Source: Streptomyces formicae
GTDB lineage: Bacteria > Actinomycetota > Actinomycetes > Streptomycetales > Streptomycetaceae
Assembly (NCBI RefSeq): GCF_002556545.1
Contig: NZ_CP022685.1
Location: forward strand, 1 to 64,000
Length of the DNA stretch: 64,000 nt
Reading direction: 5' to 3'
The first letter of the stretch is position 1; each line of letters opens with the position of its first letter. The notes below the pieces were generated by a model. That model saw only the letters and a program-made list of their open reading frames with translations, was not told the DNA's origin and ran no database searches. Positions 16,586 to 25,371 of the stretch are shown in pieces. A program made the translations under genes and the position numbers.

Positions 16586-18013
16586 TCAGTGCGCCGGAGC
16601 CGCAGGCACGGGCGCGTGCGGCGGGACGGACGGGCGGGAAGGTGCTGCCTCCTCGAGCAGGGCCAGGACCTCGGCGCGCAGGCACCGCGCGGTCTGCGCG
16701 TCCAGGGCCTCCACGTTCAGCCGCAGCAGGCCGCGGCTCTCGGTCTGGGAGGGCCTGAGGTTGAACCAGGCGCCGTCGCCGCGCCGCGCCGTGAGCCCGT
16801 CGAGCCAGTCGCAGGTCGTGTCGGCGCGCGCCCCGGCCACGCGGGCGACCTCATGCAGGCGTTCCTCGGGGTCGCCGACGCGTACGGCGGTCTCCGGCAG
16901 GGTGGTGTAGCGGGTGCGGCGGCGGATGAGCTCGGACACCGGCACGGCGGTGGCGACCGAGGCGGCGAGTACGTGCAGCGCCGCGAGGAGACCGGAGTCC
17001 GCGTTCCAGAAGTCGCGGAAGTAGTAGTGCCCGGAGTGCTCGACACCGAGTACGGCCCGGTGCCGCGCCATCTCCCGCTTCATGTACGAGTGGCCGACCC
17101 GCGAGCGCGTCGTGCGACCGCCCAGCGCGTTCACCGCCTCGACCAGCGACTGGGAGGTGACCGCGCTGTGCACGACGGCGGCGCCGGGCTCGCGGGCCAG
17201 TGCCCGCTCGGCGAGGAGCGCGCCGACGGCGCTCGGGGGCACGGTCTCGCCACGTTCGTCGACGACCACGCAGCGGTCCGCGTCGCCGTCGAAAGCGAAG
17301 CCCACGTCGGCGCCCATCTCACGGACACGGGCGCGGAGCTCGACGGTGTAGCCGGGCTTCATCGGGTCGGAGTCGGGCTGCGGGACGTTCCCGTCCACGG
17401 CGAAGTTGAGGCCGATCACCTCGACGGGCAGCGCACCGAGTACGGCGGGGACGGTGAGCCCGGCCATGCCGCCGCCCGCCTCGACCACGGCCGTCACCCG
17501 CCGCCGCGGCGCCGCATCAGGTACGGCGAGGGCGAGCAGGTGGTCCCGGTAGCCAAGGAGCACTGGATGGTCCCGGACGTCCCCGGCACGCACCGTCGGC
17601 CCCGGCCCCGGCGTCGCGGTGCGCGCCATCCGCAGCAGCGTGCTCAACCCGGTGTCCCAGCCGATGGGTTCGGCATGCGCGCGGCACAGCTTGATGCCGT
17701 TGTAGTGGGGCGGGTTGTGGCTCGCGGTGATCATCGCGCCGGGTCGGGCGAGTGCGGCCGACGCGTAGGAGACCATGTCGGTGCTGGCCAGGCCGATCCG
17801 TACGACATCGCTGCCCTGGCCGCGCACTCCCCTGATGAACGCGCGGGCCAGGCGCGGCGACGAGGCCCGCATGTCGTGCCCGACGACCACTTCGGGTTCG
17901 GGCACCAGGCGCGCGAAGCACGCCCCGAACGTCTGGGCCAGGCCCTCGTCCAGTTCGTCGTCCACCACTCCTCGGATGTCGTAGGCCTTCACCACGGCGG
18001 CGGGGTCGCGCAT
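16586..18013 (-). CDS. manB: Phosphomannomutase/phosphoglucomutase (phosphohexomutase family)
   Basis: 475 aa. KAYDIRG near the N-terminus, the phosphoserine loop ITASHNPPHYNGIK, the metal loop FAFDGDADRC, the sugar-specificity loop GVEHSGHYYF, and the phosphate-binding loop RPSQTESRGLLRLNVEA near the C-terminus are all intact. It interconverts hexose 6- and 1-phosphates, giving mannose 1-phosphate for GDP-sugar synthesis. Because no heptose kinase gene is seen in the locus, it might instead move phosphate on a heptose phosphate; that is speculative. ATG has GAGGAG 6 nt upstream; the ferredoxin gene ends 26 nt before it. Confidence 0.92.
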   Translation of the reverse strand: MRDPAAVVKAYDIRGVVDDELDEGLAQTFGACFARLVPEPEVVVGHDMRASSPRLARAFIRGVRGQGSDVVRIGLASTDMVSYASAALARPGAMITASHNPPHYNGIKLCRAHAEPIGWDTGLSTLLRMARTATPGPGPTVRAGDVRDHPVLLGYRDHLLALAVPDAAPRRRVTAVVEAGGGMAGLTVPAVLGALPVEVIGLNFAVDGNVPQPDSDPMKPGYTVELRARVREMGADVGFAFDGDADRCVVVDERGETVPPSAVGALLAERALAREPGAAVVHSAVTSQSLVEAVNALGGRTTRSRVGHSYMKREMARHRAVLGVEHSGHYYFRDFWNADSGLLAALHVLAASVATAVPVSELIRRRTRYTTLPETAVRVGDPEERLHEVARVAGARADTTCDWLDGLTARRGDGAWFNLRPSQTESRGLLRLNVEALDAQTARCLRAEVLALLEEAAPSRPSVPPHAPVPAAPAH

Positions 18014-18039
18014 CGTCGGCTCCTCTGTCTCGGCCACGC

Positions 18040-18489
18040 TCACCAGCGGCGTATCCGGGTCGGCTGTCCGGAAGGACGGCGGGTGCCGTCGTCCTGGACG
18101 TAGGGGTCCTGCGGGCCGAACGGCTCCTGCCACCACTGCTCGGGGGCGGGCTGCCAGTCCTCGTCCGGATAGATGCAGTCCACCGGGCACACCGGCGGCA
18201 GGCATTTGCCGCAGCCGGAGCAGAGTTCGGGCAGGATCGCCATGCCGCCGGCTCCGAGGTTGAAGACCGCCCCGAACTGGGACGGGCATGCCTCGACGCA
18301 GGCGTCACAGCTGATGCACTCGCTCTGCTCGATGCGCAGCGGCGCCTGGCGCCACTGCGGGGGGCGGGAGCGGTCGGTGGTGCGCTGGGCCCGTGGGCTC
18401 TCCGTGGCCGGGCGTTCGGCCGCCGGGCGCCGGTCCTGGCGTCGTGGTGGGCGGTGCCGGGCGGAGCTACCGGAGCGGTCGTCGGTCAT
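18040..18489 (-). CDS. Ferredoxin with two 4Fe-4S-type cysteine sets
   Basis: 149 aa. An Arg/Pro-rich, probably disordered leader (1-50) precedes two cysteine groups: C58-x2-C61-x2-C64-x3-C68-P, and C90-x2-C93-x2-C96 with further cysteines at 101 and 105. The hydrophobic core between them is normal for a bacterial-type ferredoxin. It probably supplies electrons to the radical SAM protein encoded four genes upstream in the unit. ATG overlaps the end of the double hydrolase gene by 23 nt. The second set has four residues rather than three before its fourth Cys, so cluster type (3Fe or 4Fe) is uncertain. Confidence 0.85.
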   Translation of the reverse strand: MTDDRSGSSARHRPPRRQDRRPAAERPATESPRAQRTTDRSRPPQWRQAPLRIEQSECISCDACVEACPSQFGAVFNLGAGGMAILPELCSGCGKCLPPVCPVDCIYPDEDWQPAPEQWWQEPFGPQDPYVQDDGTRRPSGQPTRIRRW

Positions 18490-20281
18490 GAGCGGGTACC
18501 TCCAACGGGGGTGGGGGCAGGGTCGGTTGAGGTGTCGCCGGGGCCGAGGGCGGTTGGTGTGCCTCGCCGGAGCCGCCGCGTCCGAAGGTGGTGGCCGTCC
18601 ACGCGGTCGTGGCCCGCACGGCCCCGGCCAGGCCGCTCGCGGAGAAGCCGTGGCTGCCGTCGACGACGCGCAGCTCCCACCCGCGGCGGCGGCCGGTCTC
18701 GTCGAGGAGGAGGCGGGTCGCAGTGTCGGGGTGCTCCACTTCCTCGGTGCCGTAGACGACGCAGACCGGGACGTCGCTGTCGCGCAGCAAGGCCGGGTAG
18801 TCGCGGCCGCGGTCGTCACGGGTGTAGGCGACGCCGAGCCACAGTCCGCACCAGGCGGCGGCCAGGGTGCCGTCGACGCGACGCAGCCGGGGCGCGGGCC
18901 CCTCCCCATCTTCGCTGAGGATCGGCCCCCACAGGACGGCACCACAGACGGCGGGCAGGTCGTGCGCGGCCATCGCGGCGAGCCGGGCGCCCGCGCTGTT
19001 GCCCACGACCACGAACCGTTCGGCCACTCCCTGGGCGCGCAGCCGCTCGACGGCCACCCGCAGGTCCGCCAGGCGGCGGCTCCACGTGGTGTGCGTGAAG
19101 CAGCCGTCGCTCACTCCGGTGCCCCGGCTGTCGTACCGGAAGACAGGCAGCCCGCTCTGGGCACCGGCGTGCGCCAGGAGGGTGCCGCACTCGTGGATGT
19201 CCACGCGCTGCCCGGGGTTGCCGGGTTCGTAGATCAGACAGACGGGCCAGGGGGCGGAGCGGGGCGGGGGCGTGTGCAGGATGCCGAGCAACTCCTCGCC
19301 GTCGGAGGTGAATCGCACGGAGCTGATGAGAGAGCCGTCGGCTCCCGGGACGGTGTCCGCGGTGTGACCGGTGTACGGGCCCGGGGGCGCGGCACGATCC
19401 ACCGCTCCGGCCGCCGACGTCCTGCGGCCCGGCAGGGAGCCCCCCGCCGCCTGGCCGTCGGCGCCATTCGTCAGGAAGTCGACCGCCGCCGCCATGACGG
19501 TCTCGCGGGTCTCGTGCTCCCAGTGCCAGCTGGGCGCCCATCCGTCCGGCTGGTGGGTGAGTTCGCGTAGCGGAAGCCCGATGTCGCGGGCCCACCTGCG
19601 GTCCTCGTCGGTGACGGCGACGACGAGAGTGCGGGTGCCGTCGAGCGCGGCGAAGGCCCGTTCGGCGGCCGGAGCCGCCGCCGCGAGCAGCCCGGCGTCG
19701 AGGGGGCCTGCCGGTTGCGGCGGCTGGTACGGCTCGCCGACGGCCGCGTCGACGAGGGCGGCGGCCACCCGGCTGTCCTGGAGTTCGTCGGGGACCGCCC
19801 GGCCCCGCGCGGCGAGGGCGGCCAGTTCCGCAGGGGATGCCGCCCCGGCCCGCCACCGTGCGAGGTCGGGGCAGACGAGCAGACCGGCGCTGGCCGTGCC
19901 GTCCGCGAGGAGTTCGGCGGCGAGGACGTTGCCGATGCCGCAGCCGAGCACCGCCACCTCCTCGCCCCCGGTCTCGCGGGCGTGCTCGAGGACGGCGCGG
20001 GCCGCGTCCCGTGCCCCGGCCCAGGTGGCCGGACGGCCGGTGGCGGCGCTGTCGGCGTGGCCGGGGTGGTCGTACTGCACGACGTTCACGCCGCGCGTCC
20101 GCAGCCTGCGGGCGAGGATCGACCACAGGTAGCGCGGCTCGCTCATCGACAGGGCGAGCCCGGTCAGGAGTACGACAGTGGGGGCCGTGTCGTCATGGTG
20201 GTGACGCACCACGCACACCGGGTCCGTGTCCGACGGGGTGCGGGACGTCAGGAAGTACTGGCTCAGGCGTGGCTGTCGCAT
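18467..20281 (-). CDS. Double alpha/beta-hydrolase; N-terminal half lacks its nucleophile
   Basis: 604 aa made of two alpha/beta-hydrolase domains. The first (about 1-275) has VVLLTGLALSMSEPRYLW and YDHPGHADSA, but its elbow reads LGCGIGN, so the nucleophile position of GxSxG is Gly. The second (about 320-560) has PVCLIYEPGNPGQR, YDSRGTGVSDG, an intact elbow GNSAG and a C-terminal DGSHGF His. So one active serine hydrolase or acyltransferase domain plus one likely structural or binding domain. It could release or transfer the acyl group made with the ACP and ligase encoded in the other transcription unit of this locus. ATG at 20281 overlaps the GT2 gene by 19 nt. Confidence 0.83.
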   Translation of the reverse strand: MRQPRLSQYFLTSRTPSDTDPVCVVRHHHDDTAPTVVLLTGLALSMSEPRYLWSILARRLRTRGVNVVQYDHPGHADSAATGRPATWAGARDAARAVLEHARETGGEEVAVLGCGIGNVLAAELLADGTASAGLLVCPDLARWRAGAASPAELAALAARGRAVPDELQDSRVAAALVDAAVGEPYQPPQPAGPLDAGLLAAAAPAAERAFAALDGTRTLVVAVTDEDRRWARDIGLPLRELTHQPDGWAPSWHWEHETRETVMAAAVDFLTNGADGQAAGGSLPGRRTSAAGAVDRAAPPGPYTGHTADTVPGADGSLISSVRFTSDGEELLGILHTPPPRSAPWPVCLIYEPGNPGQRVDIHECGTLLAHAGAQSGLPVFRYDSRGTGVSDGCFTHTTWSRRLADLRVAVERLRAQGVAERFVVVGNSAGARLAAMAAHDLPAVCGAVLWGPILSEDGEGPAPRLRRVDGTLAAAWCGLWLGVAYTRDDRGRDYPALLRDSDVPVCVVYGTEEVEHPDTATRLLLDETGRRRGWELRVVDGSHGFSASGLAGAVRATTAWTATTFGRGGSGEAHQPPSAPATPQPTLPPPPLEVPAHDRRPLR

Positions 20282-21216
20282 GTCCACCTCTCCTTCTTCT
20301 CGTCCGCCCCCCGGGCCGTCTCCTGGGGCGTCTCCCGCTCGTGCTCCCGGGCGACCTCCCGTACGGACTTCTCGAACTCGGCCACGGACAGGCCGCCCAG
20401 CGTCAGGCCGAGCAGCGACTCGGCCGCTACCTCTGGGTGTTTGCGCGCGAACTCCGCGGCCGATCCGGCCAGTGCCCTGCGGTAGAACCCGTCGGGTCTG
20501 CCGTGTGCGAAGTGGTCGTTGCGGGCGGCGGCGCAGTGCCGGAACTCGGCGCCCGCCGCGACGAGCCGGTAGCCGAGCTCCAGGTGTTCCAGGCCCCACT
20601 CGGTGAAGTCCTCGTCGAATCCGCCTACTTGGTCGAACAGGACGCGGGCGAGGGAGACGTTGCCGGACAGGAAGCTGAGCCAGCGCACTGGTGAGGCGGT
20701 GTGCCCGGACGCGTCGTACACGCCGCAGACCTTCTTCACGAACGCGGGGGTACGTGAGCGCCGGCGCAGCGACCGCCCGTCGGTGGCGAGCAACTCCTTG
20801 ACCTCGGCAAGGCGTTCGTCGAAGGCGCTGAGGTACAGCTCCTTGACGTCCCCGACCACCACGCGCCGGGCCGCGGAGCCGTCGGCGTAAGCGCGGGCGT
20901 GGGCCCGTACGTAGCCGGGCACCGGCGCGCGGTCTCCGTCGCAGAAGACCACCACCGCTCCTTGGGCGGCCGCGACCCCGGTGTTCCGCGCGGCGGCCCG
21001 GCCCCTTGCGGGCGTGTGCACCGCGCGCAGGGGCAGTGACGGCGGGGCGGTGTCCAGTACGCCGGGGGTGGTGTCGCGCGACCCGTCGTCCACGACGACG
21101 AGTTCCCAGGAGCCCGGCGGTGCGTCCTGGCGGGCGAACGCGTGCAGCGTCGCCTCCAGGCGTGCCGCCTGGTCGCGGGTGGGCACGACCACGCTGATGT
21201 CCGGCACGGCAGGCAT
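20263..21216 (-). CDS. Family 2 (GT-A) glycosyltransferase
   Basis: 317 aa. Begins PDISVVVPTRDQAARLEATL, then ELVVVDDGSRD and AAARNTGVAAAQGAVVVFCDGDRAP (the DxD-like metal site), and GGFDEDFTEWGLEHLELGYRL, the ED-containing acceptor-side motif of GT2 enzymes. No membrane segments. It transfers a sugar from a nucleotide donor to an unknown acceptor, plausibly the GDP-sugar made in this locus. ATG at 21216 is preferred to the adjacent GTG because GGAGG stands 5 nt before it. Confidence 0.88.
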   Translation of the reverse strand: MPAVPDISVVVPTRDQAARLEATLHAFARQDAPPGSWELVVVDDGSRDTTPGVLDTAPPSLPLRAVHTPARGRAAARNTGVAAAQGAVVVFCDGDRAPVPGYVRAHARAYADGSAARRVVVGDVKELYLSAFDERLAEVKELLATDGRSLRRRSRTPAFVKKVCGVYDASGHTASPVRWLSFLSGNVSLARVLFDQVGGFDEDFTEWGLEHLELGYRLVAAGAEFRHCAAARNDHFAHGRPDGFYRRALAGSAAEFARKHPEVAAESLLGLTLGGLSVAEFEKSVREVAREHERETPQETARGADEKKERWTCDSHA

Positions 21217-21230
21217 CACGCCCTCCGATC

Positions 21231-21297
21231 GGGGGTCGGGGTTCAGGGGTGCGGGTTCGGGGGGGGGCGGGTTCAGCGGGTTCGGTTCAGGGGGTCG
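21231..21297 (+). other. G-rich tract with potential G-quadruplex
   Basis: Eight or more runs of three to nine G are packed into 67 nt on the plus strand, separated by loops of 1-6 nt; the longest run is nine G at 21259-21267. It fills the gap between two minus-strand genes, so the G-rich strand is the template strand and the mRNA is C-rich. It may slow RNA polymerase between the radical SAM and GT2 genes, or may only be a hard-to-sequence gap. Confidence 0.55.
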
Positions 21298-21300
21298 GGC

Positions 21301-22569
21301 TCAGATGACGACGAGGTCCTTGCCCAGCCAGTAGTTGCGGCCGGTCAAGTCCGCCTCGGCGAAGCGCCGTTCGACGTCCAGGTAGCCGTCGACGAGCTGC
21401 TTCGCCGTCATGAGCTTGGGTTCGAAGGTCACGGCCAGGGGGTCGTCGATGCCCTGGGGGCGCTTTTCGAGAAGCCGTCCCTCCCGGCCCAGGTGCTCGT
21501 ACAGGGGTGTGCCGGGGATGGGGTAGAGGACGCTCAGGAACAGCCGGGAGACCTTGGTGCGCAGGGCGAACTCGTAGGTCTCCTCAAAGACGTCCGGGTC
21601 GTCCCAGTCGAAGCCGAAGATGACGTTGACCTGCGTCTCCACTCCGGCTTCGTGCAGTTGGAGCAGCAGGTCCTCGGCCTCGGGGATGGTGAAGAAGGTC
21701 TTCTCGGTGAACTCGCGGTTCTTCTCCCGCACGCTCTCCACGCCGAAGGAGACCACCCGCATCCCGCCATCGAGCGCCGACGTGACGACGTCGGGGTGGC
21801 GGGAGAGGTTGAAGTCGGTCTGGCAGCCCCATTCGATGCCTTCTCCCGCCATGCGTCCCAGGAGTTCCTTGGAGCGCTTGGGGAAGACGAGGAAGTCGTC
21901 GTCGCGGAAGACCACACGGGGGATGTGGAACCGGTCGCGGTAGGCGATGAGTTCGTCGTACACGTCGCCGACGGGGCGGTAGCGCCACTTGCTGTAGAGG
22001 AACTCGCTGCAGAAGGTGCACCTGCGCGGGCAGCCCCGCGCGGTGAACGACGGCAGGACGTACGGCTCCTCGATCTTGCTGAAGTCGACGAGGTCGAAGC
22101 GGGGCAGGGGGTGGCCGTTCATGGGGACCGGCAGTTCGGTCTGGTAGATCTCCTTGAGTTCGCCGCGGGCCAGGTCGTCCAGGAGGTGCTGCCACAGGAC
22201 GTCGGCCTCGCCGACCACGACGGAGTCGCTGAAGCGGCTGATCACCGGCACCAGGCTGTGGTCGTCCTCGATGGTGGCGGGGCCGCCGACGACGACGCGG
22301 GGCCCCAATCGGCGGATCATGCGGGCGAGTTCCAGGGTTCGTTTGAGCTGGATGGTCTGGGTGGTGATGCCGACGACGTCGTAGGAAGCGAGGTCGTACT
22401 CGCGTTCCAGGTCCTCGCAGACTTCGTACGCGAGGTCGACCTCCCAGTCGGACGGGATCATGGCGGCCAGGTAGGGCAGCGTGAGGGAGATCAGCTGCGA
22501 GGGCCGCATCTCGCGTTTGTCCAGGCCCTCCGGGGTGTAGACGGCGGGTTCGACCAGCAATATGCGCAC
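21301..22569 (-). CDS. B12-binding-domain radical SAM protein
   Basis: 422 aa. The N-terminal part (1-130) has the fold pattern of a cobalamin-binding domain (ILLVEPAV, VVGITTQTIQLKRTLELARMIRR, RVVVGGPATIED), but no DxHxxG motif is visible, so cobalamin binding may be base-off or absent. The radical SAM site is C180-x3-C184-x2-C187 (GCPRRCTFC). Then come GVESVREKN and the TIM-barrel C-terminus. Relatives perform methylations, ring contractions or cyclisations in natural-product pathways. The cotranscribed ferredoxin is a likely reductant. The reaction is not predictable. Confidence 0.88.
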   Translation of the reverse strand: MRILLVEPAVYTPEGLDKREMRPSQLISLTLPYLAAMIPSDWEVDLAYEVCEDLEREYDLASYDVVGITTQTIQLKRTLELARMIRRLGPRVVVGGPATIEDDHSLVPVISRFSDSVVVGEADVLWQHLLDDLARGELKEIYQTELPVPMNGHPLPRFDLVDFSKIEEPYVLPSFTARGCPRRCTFCSEFLYSKWRYRPVGDVYDELIAYRDRFHIPRVVFRDDDFLVFPKRSKELLGRMAGEGIEWGCQTDFNLSRHPDVVTSALDGGMRVVSFGVESVREKNREFTEKTFFTIPEAEDLLLQLHEAGVETQVNVIFGFDWDDPDVFEETYEFALRTKVSRLFLSVLYPIPGTPLYEHLGREGRLLEKRPQGIDDPLAVTFEPKLMTAKQLVDGYLDVERRFAEADLTGRNYWLGKDLVVI

Positions 22570-22625
22570 GTGGCTCCTCGGGTCCGTGGGGGCGATCGGG
22601 CTCCTGCGGGCAGGTGCACGTCCCG

Positions 22626-23444
22626 TCAGGGAGCGGGGGGTTGTTCGCGGCGTTCGTGGTGTTCACGGTGTTCGTGGTGTTCGCGCCCGTCTCGAAAGCG
22701 GGTGTAGCGCTCGGGTGTGCCGATGTCGGTGAAGGGGCGGTCGACCAGGTGGGCGGCGAGCGCCCGGCGCCGGATGAGCGCGCGGAACAGCACGCCGAGG
22801 TCCACCGGGTCCTCGTGCTGCGCCAGGTGGCGCAGGGCATCGCGGCGCAGCACGCACACGCCGGTGTCGGTCGTGAGAGTGCTGCCGTCGGGGTCGGTGG
22901 CGTTCTGGGCGTGTGCGTTCTTGTCGTATGCGCTCACCCGGCCGTCCTGAACACGGGTGTTGGGGTGTACGCCGGTGTCGGCGGAGGTGACGACCATGGC
23001 GGCCTCGTCCCGGCGGCCCGGCCAGCGGGCCGCGTCGGCGTACGGGATGTCGAGCAGGGTGTCGCCGAGGACCAGCAGGAACGTCTCGTTCAGGTACGGC
23101 GCGGCGGCCCGCAGCGCGCCGCCCGTGCCGCGCGGGACGGTGTCGATGTGGGAGGTCGCCTCGATGGGCTCGGGCAGCCGGTGGAGGTGTTCGAGGACTG
23201 GATCCGCGAGATGCCCCAGGCAGAAGTGGAAACGGCTCAGTCCGGCGTCGAGGAGCGGCGCGAGGAGCAGGTCCAGGAAGGGGCGACCGGCGACGGGGAG
23301 CAGGATCTTGGGCAGGTGGGTGCCCAGTTCGCCGAGGCGGCTGCCCAACCCGCCCGCGAGGACGACCACTTGGAGGCCGGAGGGGGTCGGGCGGGGCTGC
23401 TCACCAAGGCGCCGGTCGAGGTGCCGGCCGGGTGCGCCACTCAT
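22626..23444 (-). CDS. Nucleotidyltransferase, HddC-like (heptose/mannose 1-phosphate guanylyltransferase family)
   Basis: 272 aa. VVVLAGGLGSRLGELGTHLPKILLPVAGRPFL carries the G-rich nucleotide loop and the signature Lys; LLVLGDTLLDI provides the metal-binding Asp; TDTGVCVLRRD and FTDIGTPERY complete the sugar-nucleotide pyrophosphorylase pattern. Sequence style is closest to D-glycero-D-manno-heptose 1-phosphate guanylyltransferases, but glucose or mannose enzymes cannot be excluded. The tail after RFRDGRE is a His/Glu/Arg repeat of no obvious function. ATG overlaps the NUDIX stop in ATGA. Confidence 0.85.
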   Translation of the reverse strand: MSGAPGRHLDRRLGEQPRPTPSGLQVVVLAGGLGSRLGELGTHLPKILLPVAGRPFLDLLLAPLLDAGLSRFHFCLGHLADPVLEHLHRLPEPIEATSHIDTVPRGTGGALRAAAPYLNETFLLVLGDTLLDIPYADAARWPGRRDEAAMVVTSADTGVHPNTRVQDGRVSAYDKNAHAQNATDPDGSTLTTDTGVCVLRRDALRHLAQHEDPVDLGVLFRALIRRRALAAHLVDRPFTDIGTPERYTRFRDGREHHEHREHHERREQPPAP

Positions 23445-24061
23445 CGCGGCTCCCCTTGGGCCAGCGGCACCGAGGCCGCACCATGAGCCGGGGCGGGCAG
23501 CAGTCCCCGGCGGTGGGCGCGGAGCAGGGCGAGCGCGGTGGGAGCGTCCTGGAGTTCGCCGCCGGTGGCGAGTTCCAGCGCCTCCTCGACAGGGAGCGGG
23601 CCGGGGAGGATGACCTCGCCGTGGTCGAGGCGCGGCTGTCCGGGAGCGACGGAGGGCGCGAGGAACAGGTGGACCTCTTCGTTGGAGGAGCCGCTGGAGG
23701 GCCAGACGCTGCCCAGCGGATGCAGCACCTCGGCGCGGGCTCCGGTCTCCTCGGCCAGTTCACGCACGGCCGTCTCACGCGGGGTCTCACCCGGCTCGCA
23801 CCGTCCGGCCGGCGCCTCCAGGCACCACCGGCGCACCGCGATCCGCCAGGACCGGATGAGCAGCAGCGTGCCGTCGGCGGTCACTGGAAGCACCAGGGCA
23901 CAGCCCGGGTGGTCCACGTAGTACCAGTCGCGCCCGGGGCCGCCGGGCTCCGGCACGTGTGCCTCGCGGACGGTGAGCCAGGGGGTGTGGAAGGCGGTGA
24001 GCGAGGAACCGTGCCGCTGCGCGGAGGGCTCCGTCCCGGGTGGGTATTGGGCTGCCGTCAC
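23441..24061 (-). CDS. NUDIX hydrolase (ADP-sugar pyrophosphatase-like)
   Basis: 206 aa. The NUDIX box is complete: G-x5-E-x7-RELAEETGA, starting in EAPAGRCEPGETPRETA near residue 85. The preceding WYYVDHPGCALVLPVT strands fit the ADP-ribose/ADP-sugar pyrophosphatase subgroup. It may hydrolyse an off-pathway nucleotide sugar. GTG start with GGAGGTGA 7 nt upstream; the GTGA overlaps the aminotransferase stop, and its own TGA overlaps the next ATG, so three genes are translationally coupled. Confidence 0.87.
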   Translation of the reverse strand: MTAAQYPPGTEPSAQRHGSSLTAFHTPWLTVREAHVPEPGGPGRDWYYVDHPGCALVLPVTADGTLLLIRSWRIAVRRWCLEAPAGRCEPGETPRETAVRELAEETGARAEVLHPLGSVWPSSGSSNEEVHLFLAPSVAPGQPRLDHGEVILPGPLPVEEALELATGGELQDAPTALALLRAHRRGLLPAPAHGAASVPLAQGEPR

Positions 24062-25182
24062 CGTGTACTCACCTCCGCCAGACACTCGCACAGGCTCTGC
24101 ACGACGTGGGTCAGGCGCTTCTCGTCCAGGCCGGGATAGATCGGCAGGCACAGCTGTCCGGCGCAGGCCCGTTCGGTCCCGGGCAGCCGCACGCCCTGGT
24201 GGCGCTCGGCCAGTACCGGCTGATGGTGCAGCGGGGTCGCGTACACCTCGCCCGCCGCCTGTACGGAGCACTCCCGCAGGGCGGCCTTGAGGGCATCGCG
24301 GTCGGTGCCGGGCGGGAGCAGCAGCATCGCTTTGTAGCCGCTGTAGGGGTGCTCGGGCAGCAGGAAGTCACCGACCGGGAGGTCACGCAGGGCGTCGGCG
24401 TAGTCGGCGGCGACCGCGCGGCGCGCCGTCAACACATCTGGGAGCCGGGCGAGTTGGGCGCGCCCCAGGATGGCGGCGAGCTCCGGTAGCCGGGCGTTCC
24501 AGCCGGGGCGGGTGTGCCTGCTCACCCAGGCTTCGGGCTTGCCGAGGTTGCGTAACAGCCGTATCTCTTCGGCGAGTTGGGGGTCCGCGGTGATCACCAT
24601 GCCGCCTTCGCCGGTGGTCATGACCTTGGTGGCGAAGAACGAGAAGGCCCCCGCGACGCCGAACGTGCCCGCGTGCCGCCCGTCGCGCTCGCTGCCGTGG
24701 GCGTGTGCGCAGTCTTCGACGAAGGCGATGCCGCGCTGCTCGCACCAGGCCGCGATGGCCGCGGTCTCGGGGCTGATCAGACCGCCGGTGTGGACGATCG
24801 TCACAGCGGCGGTGCGTTCGGTGCACACCGCGCGGACGTGTTCGAGGGTGGGCGCCATGGTCGTCGGGTCGGTGTCGGCGAGGCGGACGGTGGCGCCCGC
24901 CCGTTCGGCCGCGACGTACGTGGCGTAGTTGGTGCCGCCCGGCACGACGACTTCACGGCCGCCCACGTCCACGGCGCGGAAGATCAGCTCGAGGGCGGTG
25001 GTGCCGCTGGCGGCGGCGACGGCGTGCGGGGCCCGGGTGAAGGCCGCGAACTCCTCCTCGAACGCCTCGACGTTGACGCCCTGGGAGAACCTCCCGGCGC
25101 GCAGCAGCCGGTCGACCTCGTCGAGGACCTGGCGACGCTCGGCGTCGGACACCTCGATCTCGACGGCCGGAACGAATGGCAT
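24058..25182 (-). CDS. DegT/DnrJ/EryC1/StrS aminotransferase
   Basis: 374 aa PLP enzyme. GTTALELIFRAVDVGGREVVVPGGTNYATYVAAERAG is the usual entry, VEDCAHAHGSE contains the PLP-ring Asp, and FSFFATKVMTTGEGG carries the Schiff-base Lys. It would aminate a nucleotide-linked keto-sugar, the obvious substrate being the 4-keto product of the dehydratase encoded at the far end of the same unit. First gene of the DegT-to-gmd unit. A 15-bp direct repeat lies just upstream of its start. Confidence 0.9.
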   Translation of the reverse strand: MPFVPAVEIEVSDAERRQVLDEVDRLLRAGRFSQGVNVEAFEEEFAAFTRAPHAVAAASGTTALELIFRAVDVGGREVVVPGGTNYATYVAAERAGATVRLADTDPTTMAPTLEHVRAVCTERTAAVTIVHTGGLISPETAAIAAWCEQRGIAFVEDCAHAHGSERDGRHAGTFGVAGAFSFFATKVMTTGEGGMVITADPQLAEEIRLLRNLGKPEAWVSRHTRPGWNARLPELAAILGRAQLARLPDVLTARRAVAADYADALRDLPVGDFLLPEHPYSGYKAMLLLPPGTDRDALKAALRECSVQAAGEVYATPLHHQPVLAERHQGVRLPGTERACAGQLCLPIYPGLDEKRLTHVVQSLCECLAEVSTR

Positions 25183-25197
25183 GCCAACCCTCTCTCA

Positions 25198-25227
25198 TTC
25201 ATCGGGTTCAGCTTCATCGGGTTCAGC
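25198..25227. repeat. 15-bp perfect tandem repeat upstream of the aminotransferase
   Basis: TTCATCGGGTTCAGC occurs twice in tandem at 25198-25212 and 25213-25227, 16 nt upstream of the DegT start codon. On the transcript it would lie in the leader just before the ribosome site (AGAGGG). Its role is unknown; it may be a slippage product. Confidence 0.7.
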
Positions 25228-25371
25228 GCACGATGAGCATGAATCATGAATACCGGCTCCCGAGGCCGCGGCAGCGATGACCGGGGCACATTCGGGGCGG
25301 TCATTCAACAACGTAGCAGTGTTTTCCGTTCACACAACACCCTATTTCGAAGTCCTTCACATCCGGCCCAC

